Assembly: GCA_905221605.1 (NCBI GenBank)
Contig: CAJNDS010002638.1
Span: 248,001-312,000, forward strand
DNA length: 64,000 nucleotides
DNA from: Symbiodinium natans
Taxonomy: Eukaryota > Sar > Dinophyceae > Suessiales > Symbiodiniaceae
Direction of reading: 5' to 3'
Made by a program: the position numbers and the translations under genes. Below are positions 20,401-32,400 of this stretch, piece by piece. The notes under the pieces are model-generated. The model was given only the letters and a program-made list of their open reading frames with translations, was not told where the DNA came from and ran no database searches. The stretch's first letter is position 1. Each line of letters begins with the position of its first letter.

Positions 20401-23400
20401 AAAGTGTGTATATTATATATATATATATATATATATATTTCTATTTATTTATTTATTATATATATATATGTAATCATATATACATAAACAAATAACAATG
20501 GAAACGCTGTAAGGCCTCCCCCTACAGCAGGGGTCCTGTCCCAGTCCCAGTGCCAGCGCTTCAAGCGGGCTAGTTCGAAAACTGGAGCTAGCTAGGAAGT
20601 TGTGTGTGTGCGCGTGCAAGATGCGCACGTTGATCTGTATAGTATATACATATATATATATACACACACATACACATATATATATATATACATATATATA
20701 TACCTATATATATATATGTATATTCAGATGTGTACTTATACTCATGCATGTGTATGTCTAAGGCACAGTGCTAAACAGCAAATCCCAAACCCCCTTAGGG
20801 TCTCATGCTCTCCCAGGTCATCAAGAGCTGCGCGCGAGCTGGCCGCGCACCGAGCTGATGCGCACATTTGTGTTTCAAGCGTTTGTTGTCTAGGGTTTTA
20901 GGGTTTTAGGGTTTTAGGGTTTTAGGGTTTTAGGGTTTTAGGGTTTTAGGGTTTTAGGGTTTTAGGGTTTTAGGGTTTTAGGGTTTTAGGGTTTTAGGGT
21001 TTTAGGGTTTTAGGGTTTTAGGGTTTTAGGTTTTTAGGGTTTTAGGGTTTTAGGGTTTTAGGGTTTTAGGGTTTTAGGGTTTTAGGGTTTTAGGGTTTTA
21101 GGGTTTTAGGGTTTAAGGGTTTAAGGGTTTAGGGTTTAGGGTTTAGGGTTAAGAAGTTAAAGTGTGCACTTTTTTGTTTGGGGCTTTAGGGTTAAGAGGT
21201 CAAAGTGTGCAGGGGTGGCATCCTACTTCCCTTCAAGAGGGCTAGGATCCCATGCCAACTTTTATATAAAGGGCAAGCTTCTACTGCTGGGTTTGTGGGC
21301 ATCCTAGTCCTGAAGCCTCTTGGTCTTGTTTGGCCGAGAACTGAGGCAGAATCGCCGCAATGGCCCGCGTTCGTCGATGCACATGTCTGCCCGAAACACT
21401 AAACCCTAAGCCGTAGGGATTCGAGCCTGTGGCTAACACGCGGGTTTAGGGTTTAGGGTTTAGGGTTCTTAGAACAGACATAGTCTCATGTGTAGCAGCC
21501 CACGGCTAGAGTGTGGGGCTCAGGTGAGCTCCAGCCCTAAACCCTAAACTTTCTTTAGTTCCGCGGAAACTCACAGAGCAAGATCAAGCAAGGGCCTAAA
21601 CATCGCCAGCCAACACTGGGGCACATGGAGGTTTAGGGTTTCCGGGTTTGGGGTTTCAGGGTTTTAGGGTTTTAGCGGTCTTGGTATGGTTTAGGGTTTT
21701 AGGGGTTACGGTTTAGGGCTCAGGAACTTTCATGGGTAGGTGTAAGTAGGGTTAACCTGAGAAAGGCTGGAACCAGTTAGGACTATATATGGCTGACCTA
21801 CTTAGACCTCCAGTTAAAAGTCAGTACTCGTGAACGCGCACGTATTGTTGCTGAACGTTTGCTAGCTTGCCCTTTTGCTAACATAAACATGTAGAGGACT
21901 GGTTCTGGAGAAATCTGGGGATGGTTGAAAGCTACACCCCATAGACCCCAAAAGCCCCCAACCTATCCCAAACTGCACTAAGCCATACATCCTCAGCTCT
22001 AAGCTCCGAAAGCCCCAAAACCCTAAGCACTAAACCCGAAAACCCTAAGCCCTAAGCCCTAAACCCGAAACCGTAAACCCTAAACCCTAAACCCTAAACC
22101 CTAAACCCCAAACCCCAAACCCCAAACCCCAAACCCCAAACCCTAAACCCTAAACCCTAAACCCTACCCTAAACCCTAAGCCCTAAGCCCTAAGCCCTAA
22201 GCCCTAAGCCCTACGTTGCAAAGGACAAGCGGCTGAAGCTGTGAAGTGGCTGGAGAGGCCAACTGGGGTTGAGGGTTTAGGGTTTAGGGTTGGGGGCTGT
22301 ACACCCTCAAACTTAATCCTACAGCCCGCAACTTGGTTTGGTTACAACGGAACCAACCCCAAAAAAGGGTGTCCTTATTATGATATGGTTACAGGGCTAC
22401 CAAGGAAGGCCGTAGCTCTGAGGATGTACGGTTTACACCTTAGGGAGACTTCTCTAACCCATGGTATGTTTAGGGCTTCATGTTTAGGATTTGGGATCTG
22501 GTGCCTTTTGAGCCCGAAAATAACACTGAATCCAGAGCTCGGGTTACTGGGATTCAGTTCTAGGTTTGCGGTTTCAGGGTTCAGTGCACGCTCTAAGGTC
22601 TAGGACAGTCGCCTTATCCCCACAAGGTCCCCCAAACCTTGAACTCAAGGCATCAAGAACCCCGAAACGCCCTGTGATGAGCGCTTCAGGGTTTAGGGTT
22701 GCTGAGGCAAATCATGGCGCACATAGTCTGCGCAGCTGCTTCCTGCCCTTATTCCCTTTCTCAGGGTTCCCTTTGAAGTAGCTCCATGAGACAACAGCCG
22801 CATTCCCTTTGCAAGGGCCTGCTAGGGGGTGGGTTCCCCTTCATTATCATCATTTGTTGGGATGTTCCCTCTTAAACTAACAGTCCTTAGTAGGGATTAT
22901 AATCGGGGGTACTATACTCCCCACTAAGGACTGTTAAGTAGTATAAGGGGGAACATCCCAAATTGTTTGAGTACGCCCTGGGCAGCTTAGAAAGCTTGAT
23001 GTCTTCCCTAAACCCTAAACCCTAAACCTAAACCCTAAACCCTAAACCCTGACCGCTGGCAGGATGCAGGAGGCCTCCCTGCCACCGAACCAGGCATGGG
23101 GAGAAAGGAGTTTAGGGTTCAGGGTTTAGGGTTTAGGGTTTGGGGTTTGGGGTTTAGGGTTTAGGGTTTGGGGTTTAGGGTTTAGGGTTTAGGGAACCAG
23201 GCACAGGGAGAATGCTCCAAGGGTTCAAGTTTCAGGTTCAGGTTCTTGGGGTTTATGGGGTTTTTAGGGTTCATAGAGTTTATAGGATTTACAGGCAGGA
23301 TTAGCAGGGCTTTTAGGGTTTTTAGGCTTTTTCGGGTGTTTTTAGGGTTTTTAAGGTTTTTAGGGGGCTTTGAAGGTTTATAAGGGTCAGGGTCAGGGTT

Positions 23401-26400
23401 TAGGGTTCAGGGTTTGAGGTTCTAAGTGTAGGGGTTCCTACACCCTAAACCTCCTCAGCCATGCTTTGGGGACTTAAAAACCTCATTGTTGGTTGACGAG
23501 CTAAGAATCGAGTGCATGCGTGGCTTTGACAAAGAAACTTTTGAGTTCTTCGGGTTAACCCTTATCTTCCCAAGCGAAAATCACTAAGCCCCGTGTGCTA
23601 AATGAACCCTTTTTCGCATGAGGCCTAGGGTTTTCAGTGTTGTTACACTAGTTTGCCTTTTTGGGGGGTGGTCGCCAAAGTTTGTATGCGGGGTCGTCTG
23701 AGAACAGAAGCCCCAAACAGGCCATCAACCCTGGAACACTGACCGAGTACTTGGAGGCTCATGTACATAGCTGGGGTTCTGGGCAGTGCAACTGCAGTTA
23801 AATCACGCATGTTTGATTCTTTGAGTTTTGTACGGCTTGGGTGTTCAGGGCGTTTAATGGCCAGGGGCTTACGGTAGGCGTAGTGGTTTAGGGCTGGAAA
23901 GAGTTGCGGAGCCCTTCTGCGACAGTGCTGACAGATGTCCTTCACCACTGTGATCGACGCATTTGTCAAAGAGGCAAGGGGCGGCCCTGAAACCCTAAAC
24001 CCTAAACCCGAAACCCTAAACTTTCCTCTGAATTACTAGGACACAGAGTAGGCCCTTATTCCTTTTTCTAAGTCTCGGGTTCTCTTAGAAGCCCCTTTAG
24101 ACCAAAAAGGTACCCAATTCTTCCTAGGTTACTCTTGGGTCCCTAAGCCCTAAACCCTAAACCCTAAACCCTAAACCCTAAACCCTAAGGTGAAGGGCGT
24201 GGGCTGTACCGCAGAGGATGGTACTGCCGGAGATAGTAGGAGCGCGGCAACAGGGTCTAGGGCTTAAGGCTGTATAACTACCATTTGCTCAAGAACCCCC
24301 CCAAAAAAAGAAAAATAGCAACCCCTACATTACCCTTATAAGGAAGAATGTTTTTTGTGTTTTTGGTTTCTTAGGCAAATAGTAGATAATGGGGCTTATA
24401 GTCTTGGATGGTTGGGCTTTGGGGTTAGGGTTTCCGGTTTAGAGGTTAAGGTTTAGGGTTTAGAGATACACTTGTGTAGCTTGATCAAGGTGATTTTGTT
24501 GTGAGCGAGGTCGTGGCCCCACAGTTGCGACCCTGTAGGAACCCAAGCAATGGTTCCTGAACCCTTACTAGGTTGCTGTTAAGGAAGGACCTTACCCGAA
24601 ACCCTAAACCCTAAACCCGAAACCAATAGCGTGGATCTATAGCACAGAGTTCTGTCTGCCTCTTCTCCGTTATCTGCATGCAAGTTCTTTAGCAACAGCT
24701 CCCTCCCTGAGGTGATGCAGAGTGTATAAGAGGTTCTCTTTGCACCTGTGGCCTTGAGTTCAGCAGCCTGGTTTCATTCTAGCAGCCCTTAATAGGGATT
24801 ATAGTACCCTCCTAATACAATCCTGTTAAGGACTAGGGATTCTAGCACCCCCCGAATATAATCCTTTTAAGGACTCTCAGTACAATAAGGGGAACATCCC
24901 ACGCGATCCGGTTCTAACCTTCCGAAGCCAGGGCGACTGCGAGTCAGCGTCGCTCTGGTTCGAGCGCATGACCGGATCAGGCCACCAAGATCGGCTCCAT
25001 ATGGGGGCGTCCATATTACTAGGGTTTAGGGTTTAGGGTTTAGTATTATTAGGGGTACCCTTTTTGGGGGTCCCTTGTAAGGGAGTACCCATATGTTTGC
25101 CTCATTTTTTTTAAAGGGGTTCCGGGTTTACAGAGTTTGGGGGTTGATTGGGTTTATAGGGCTTAGGGTTCATGGGGTTTAGGCTTTAGGGACCACGAAG
25201 TTGCGGTTTAGGATTCAGGGCTCAGGGTCCAGGATCCCAAAGCTACACCCATCTACTACTTAGGGCTTGGGATTTCGGGTGTAGGGTTGAGGGTTTCGGT
25301 TTAGGGATACCCTAACCCCCAAACTTCAGCCCCCATAGGCCTGGTCTGGCGAAGCCCCAAAGCTTGCAACCCAACCTCTCTTTTTGCAAGGTGGCGCATC
25401 TAACCTCAGACCAGTTCTCCTAGGACGAAGAGTAGGCCCTGGATACCCTTTGTTGGGATGTGGGTTCCTCATAAGCCCTTTAAATCAAAAAGGACCCCTG
25501 TTTATTCCTACGTTGCTCTTGGGTCTAGTCTCTACATGTCTCTGAAGAGGGTGTAGGGCTACGGGTTATCAGGGTGCCCGTTGTCAAGCGCACGAGTCCT
25601 AAACCCTAAACCCTAAACCCTAAACCCTAAACCCTAAACCGTCATCGCTTTCTCGGCTGACTGCGTCCTTTTGTTTCCAAGCCATCACTCGAGGCCATCA
25701 ACCCAGGGCAGGAGGTGATGCTGCCAGTGTAGGGTTTAGGGTTTGGGGTTTAGGGTTTAGGGTTTAGGGTTTAGGGCAGCGATTTCGCTCTCGCGAACGA
25801 AACGTGCTGGCAAGGGGACTTCTAAGGGAGCATGGTCTGAAGAACTGCCCATGTGGCCTTCCACAACGTCTGCGCTTTAGCGGGCTTGCTTGGCCTTAGG
25901 CTTCTGGGCTTGGCCTGAACCCTAAAACACTTATCCCTAAGGCGCTCAACCCTTAAACCCCAAAACCCTAACCCCTAGAAACCCTAGACGCCAAACCCTG
26001 AACCCTAAACCCTAAGCCTGAACCGAAAGGCATCAAGCCCGACATGGTGGCCTTCACAGCGTTGATGACTGGATTTGCCAGGACGCCCTTCAGGGTCTCG
26101 GGTCTAGCGTTTAGGATATAGGGTTAGGGCGGGTTTAGGGTTTAGGGTTTAGGAAGGGTTAGGGCTTAGGGTAAAGTGCTCAAAGTTTAGGAGTTTAGAA
26201 GGTTGCAGGGTTTAGAAGGTTACAGGGTGAGGGTTTAGGGTTTATAAGGTCGCAAGGTTTACGTTTTAGGGCTTAGGGTGTAGGGCGTAGGGTATGTCAG
26301 TAACTGGGCTCATACCGGTTGACTGCCCCCAACGCACAGGGCACAGGATTTGTCTTTCAACGGGATGTACGGCACGGTTATCAAGCATTTCCGCCCACTC

Positions 26401-29400
26401 ATGAAAGGAAGAGTTCATGGGGCTTAAGACCCATTTAATGTTGATCTCGCTTTAGGGCGCCTCCCAAACAATTTTGCAGTTTTTGGACACGCTGAAGAAA
26501 GAAAGGTTTTGGTCGAGGGGCCGATGGGTTGAGGGGTCGAGGGTTGGGGAGCTTAGCCTTGGGTGAGTTGAAGGGTTGAGAGGTTCAGTCCTCGGAATGG
26601 GGTAGCGATTACTTCGCACCGCCCAAGCAACCTGCTAAAGCACACGAGGGCAGCTCGTTGGCGACTTTCTCCCTTGGAAAGTTCTCCGGGGCGCCTTTGT
26701 TTCTCAAGCAAATGCTTAATGTTGCACTGTCTTTAGTATGGGCCCCCCCCCCCCCCCCCAAACAAATTTGGACCCTCTATAAACGCGTGGCCCGGCGACC
26801 CCCCCAAACAAATTGGGGGGGGGGGGAACCGCCCTCAGGGCCTCAAGCCTTTAGGACCTCAAGGCCTGAAGCTTTCCAGCCTTTAAGATTCCTGGAGCCC
26901 AAGGCCCTCGGGGCCTCAAGCCTTACTGCGTAAGCCCTTAACCCAAAACACAAACCCTCAAAAAGAAATCATCCGAAAAAAAACTTGGTATTATAGAGGG
27001 TAGCCAGACAAACTTACTAAAAACAGTCTGACCGGCCCGTAGGCTACCTATCACAAAATTTGTTTGGGGCCTCGTTTCGTAATGAATTTCCATTAGGCTT
27101 TACATGGGATTGGCCGGGTTTAGATTTCTGGATTCTCCGCGCTCTGGCTCTTTAAGGTTCCTGGAGCCCAAGCCCTCAGAGCTTCAAGCCTTACTGCGAA
27201 AGCTCTTAACCCAAAACACAAACCCTTATAAAAAAAAAAACGTCCGGCAAAAACTTGTGATAATAGCGGGTACCCTGAACAAACTCGGTTCGCAGAATAA
27301 ATTTTCGAAACTTGTGATTATAGACCCTCCTTATACTAAAGTCAGTCCAACATTACAAGGAAGTTGTCCCCGAACCCTAAACCCAAATAGAACTCGGCCC
27401 GTAGAGTTCTTCAACCCCTCCCCTCACCCTTAGCCGTAAACTCTGATGCTGAGTAGATAACCTTTAACTTTTGGGGGTATACATAATCCTACCATACTTG
27501 ACAGGTGAAAAATTTTTGGCCCAGGGTGCTCAGCAACTATATAGGTTAAGGCCTCTTGCTGAGAAGGGAAGAGCCCCAAACCCAGACCAGGAGGGGGGCT
27601 GCCGACCAGGCGCCTGAAGGGTGCGCGGACTTGGGGCTTGTGGGGCGCAGAGTTTCGGGTTTAGAGTTTCAATTGGGGTTCAGGGTTCAGGGTTTAGGGC
27701 TCAGAGTTTAGAGGGTAGGGTTTGGGGTGGGGTCATTGGGTGGGGGTTTTGGGCTGCCCGAACTATGTTTCAAGACACATCTGTTTCCAAGAATCCCTCA
27801 ACCCCTCAGGTGGGCAGGGGATTTTCCCTTTGGCAGAATCCCTATAAACCGATCCCAACATGCACAAGCCCCCTAAGAGAGAACGCACGCGGAGAGCACG
27901 AGGCGAGAGTGGCCTGAGTGCTGTTGCCCCAGTCAAAGACAGGATTTCGGGTTTGTAAACCCTCCTTAAGCTCGCCTGCTTAAACCCTGAAGCCCTACCC
28001 CCCCCCCTCCTCAAACCCTAAACCCGTTAACCCTATTTAACCCTATTAAAACCCAGTTAAACCCCACTTAACCCCATTAAACCCTATTAAGCCCTATGAA
28101 ACCCTATGAAGCCCTATTAAAGCCCTATAAACGACTCATTAACCCTAAACCCTAAACCCTAAACCCTAAACCCCTTTTTCCAAAAGCCCGCGCCCTCGAG
28201 TCAGGCTCCTCGGCTCCTGGAGGTGGCCCGGGCGTCCGAGCTCGCAAATCGGCCGGCATTCGAAACCTTTGGGTTTAGGGTTTAGGGTTTAGGGTTTAGG
28301 GTTTAGGGTTTAGGGTTTAGGGTTTAGGGTTTAGGGTTTAGGGTTTAGGGCTGCATTAGAAACGCTTAGGGCTCTAGAGAATGGGGATTTATGAGGTTAC
28401 AGGGTTTAGAAGGACAAGGGTCTACGTTTTTGGGTTTTGGGTTAGGGTTGAGGGATCCAAGCGTTTTGGGGGTTGGGGGGCGTTTGTTGGGGCCTGGCTG
28501 TTGCGAGTCGGAGTTTTGGGCTTTAGGGTTGGAGGGCTGGCATCTGCGAAGCATGTGAAGTTCCTGGGAGGGACCATAGTTCCCAAACCCTACAAGCCCA
28601 AGTATGCCCACTAGGCCCGAGACCTTCAGAGACATAAGCCTCGCGCATCTCATGCAAGCCCTTACCCGCGGAGCACAGGGAGCCCGACCAGCTAAGCTGA
28701 TCGCCACATAAGGTTTACGCGTGCCCGGCATGTTATTACGTAGTAGAAAGGTCATAGCCTTGAGGGCCCTTAGGCACTCCCTGTAAGGGGCCTCCCTGCC
28801 TCCCCGCTTGCCGTGTGGGGCCGACCGCAGACCCGAAATTGCATCTTTAGCTTACGATTGTTTGGGAGCCTGATTGTATGTAAGCCAAAGAGAGACACCC
28901 CCCCCCCTTGATAAAGGGCTGCGGGGGTCTTGGGGAAAACTTGGCCCATCTGTAGCGAGCCCTCCCACACTCAACGCCAAGGATCCCGACGTGGCCTGCT
29001 ACAACACGCTGATGGACGCCTGCGCTCGGACGGGCGCCTGCGGCCCAGCGCACGGGCTTGGCCTGGCTTGATGACCGTAGAGGGTACCCCCTAAACCCTA
29101 AACCCTAAACCCTAAACCCTAAACCCCAAGGGCTTTCAAAAACATCCTAGGCCCGAAGAGCCCTAACTAAGCCCATAAAACTTTACAAACTCCAAAACCG
29201 CAATTTCTCCCTCCCTCAAATAAAGAAATCAAACTCACACTAGAAAATGTCCAAGAATCTGCCCTGAAGCCCTCAACTTCAAGAAGCCTGGCCTTGAAAA
29301 AAAGCTAAAATGGCGAAGGGTCAAGGGTTTTGAGCTTAGGCTTCAGGGCCAGGGTTTCAGGCATTATAGGGCTTGCGCTTTCAGGGTTTAGGGTCCCTAG

Positions 29401-32400
29401 GGCTTCGGGCACTTGGTGTTTTAGGGGTTTCAGGGTAATCTACAACAACAGAGCTTGATTGAACCCGCCATCTCTAGCGCGGGAGGTTCAGGGGTTTGAC
29501 ATCTTACGAGCTGCATGCTGTTGCAATGGAGAGTCTGGGATGTAGGGGTTTGGGATCGGTCGATTTAGAGTTTCGGGTTCATGCACTTTGCGGTTTCAAG
29601 TTTTTGTTGTGAATCGCCTTGAGCTTTGCCCGTCTCTCTGAGTAGCTAAATACGTCCCTGTGTCTCTGAAGCCCGAAGCCCTGAACCCAAAGCCCAGCAG
29701 GGACCCTAAAGTGGGTAGAATAGGGTTTAGGGTTTTAGGGTCCCAGGGTTTAGGGTTTAGGGTTTAGGGTTTAGGGTTTAGGGTTTAGGGTTTAGGGTTT
29801 AGGGTCTAAGGGTTTAGGTTGGCCTCATGCCACGCGGGGCCTCTCCATCCTACCAGCACCTAGAGGAGCCCTAATAATTAGCACAGGGCTTTGCGGGGGT
29901 GATTAGGATAGTATGCTTATAAAGGAGCCATAAGGGAATACTAATTATCCCTAATCCCTAAACCCTAGACCCTTAATAGTAATTCTTCCGACCCCCCTAT
30001 AGTACGCCCGACGCCACAAAAGAAGCAGCCCTAAACCCTAAATCCTAAACCCTAAACCCTAAACCCCAAACCCTAAGCCAGGATGTGTCGCGAGCCGTGG
30101 TTTGGATGAACAACATGGCGTCGGCGGACGTGGTGCCCAATCTGGCCTGAATCTGAGTGTTTAGGGTTTAGGGTTTAGGGTTCAGGGTTTAGGGTTTAGG
30201 GTTTAGGGTTTAGGGTTTAGGGCAAGCTGGTAATGCGTGTGTGCGTGCGTACCCCAGCTCCAGGAAGCGCGAGATACGTTGTGACCAGGGAGTCCCTCTT
30301 TTTTTTTGTGTCTGTTGTCGTTGTTTTTTTAATTTTACGGTTTATTGGACATTTATTGAACAGCTGGGGGGAGCCTAACTTAAGAACTGCAGCATGTGTT
30401 TTCAGTGGGTTTCTTGAGAATCCTACGAGCTATTTATAGCAGAAGCCTACAAAACAGTAGGAGCGGTGGGGGGTTTAGGGTTTAGGGTTTAGGGTTTTAG
30501 GGTTTAGGGCTGGGGGATCTTAAGACAAGACTGAGCTGCCCAGTTCGGAAAATCCCTGCGGAACCCTACTTTTGCAAATTGCCGGCGGGTCTACATGATT
30601 GGCCCCTTACTAGTATTTGCTTCAGAGCCCCAAAAAACTCACATAATGTTCTTCCTTATAAGGGTAATTATAAGGTTTTTCTGTTGGGGGGGGTTCTTGA
30701 GCAATGAGTAGTTTTGGGCTCTACCCTATTCATTTTACGACCGCTGATTTTTATTAAGCCAAACTGAAAGAAGTTGCTTGGCGGAGCCAACACGAGCCGA
30801 CCAAGTACAAGAGAAGTTGCCCGCTGCAGTCCCTTGTTTCGGCCCTAAACCCTAAACCCTAAACCGATGGATCCTCCTCCGACACTGGGTCTCGGAATGA
30901 AGATCCGTGGCAAGAAGGCCCTAAACCCTAAACCCGAAACCCCCAAACCAAGGTCTCATACAACTCGATGCTGAAGGCATGTGCGAAAGCTGGTGTCGAC
31001 GCCCCCAGCGTTCCAAGGGTTTAGTGTTAGGGTTTAAGGTTTAGGGTTTAGGGTTTAGGGTTTAGGGTCTTGATTCTATGAGAATGGTACTGTCAATATG
31101 CAGGAATGTGAGAACCATCTTTTTCTGTTGGAATCCTCAAGATAGGGGTCTCATACAGGGGTCCCAAGAGGGAGCATTGAAAGAATAGATCAAGCGCGTT
31201 GGGGGTTTCAGAGCCCGAGGGGTTTAGGGTTTATGCTTGAGGGTATGTAAAGAATACACCCCTAAAACCTACGGGTTTAGGGCTTCGGAAAGTTTAGGGC
31301 ATGAGGGTTTGGGGTTAAGGGTTTAGGGTTTAGGGTTTCGGGTTTAGGGTTTAGGGTTTAGGGTATTAATCTGCCCAGGACGTGCCCTCCGCACTTGAGT
31401 GGCTGGCGACCATTCAATCAGCTGGCATGCCGTGGGCTTAGCGCCTAAAAGCTCCTAGGGTTTAGGGTTTAGGGTTTAGGGTTTAGGGTTTAGGGTTTAG
31501 GGTTTAGGGTTTAGGGTTTAGGGTTACCCTAAACCCTAAACCCCAAACCCAGTTTAGGGTGCAGGGCTTAGGGAAGCCCCAGGCCCCGTCTACGCATATG
31601 GGCGGTTCTCTAGATTAGGGCGTAGGGCTTAGGGTTTAGGGCTTAGGGTTTAGGGTTTAGGGTTTAGGGTTTAGGGTTTAGGGTTTAGGGCTTAGGGTTT
31701 AGGGCTTAGGGTTTAGGGTTCAGGGTTTAGGGTCCGTTTTGGGTCCCCTTGATAGTTTATAGAAAGGGCCGGCCCCCCACAAGGGACCCTAATCTAGAGA
31801 ACTATCCAGATCATCTCCCGCAAGCATAGAGAGGTGGAGGGCTTTCAGCGCTTGAGGGACGTGTCAGGCTTTGTGACTGGGGCCCAAGTTCAGGTACCCT
31901 AAACCCTGAGCCCTAAACCATCAGCCCTGGTAAGCGCTTTGAGTTGTGCAAAAATGGGTTTAGGGTTTAGGGCTTAGGGTTCCGGCCAAATTCTGAAAAC
32001 AAAGCGCCCAACTTCTGAAAATAAAGCGGCCAAGTTCTGAAAATAAGGCGGCCAAATTCTGAAAACGAAGCGGCCCAGTTATGACCACTCCTGAACCTCG
32101 ATGTGTTGGAACTTTAGAGTTGCCATAGGGTTTAGGGTTTAGGGTTTAGGGTTTACGAGTTCTTGGAATTTAGGGTTTTAGGGTTTAGGCTTAGGGTTTA
32201 GGGTTTAGGGTTCAGGGTTCCGGGTTTAGGGTTGAGGGACCCTAAACCCTACAACGTAAGTCCACAGGGCTTAGCGCTACGGAGCTCTGAGGCAGCCTGA
32301 TCTCATCTCCTGGACCTGCGCGCTGGGAGCCTGCAGCAACGCCCGACCACGCGACCGTGTAGGGCCCAGCCATCGGCAGAATGGGGTTTAGGGTTTAGGG

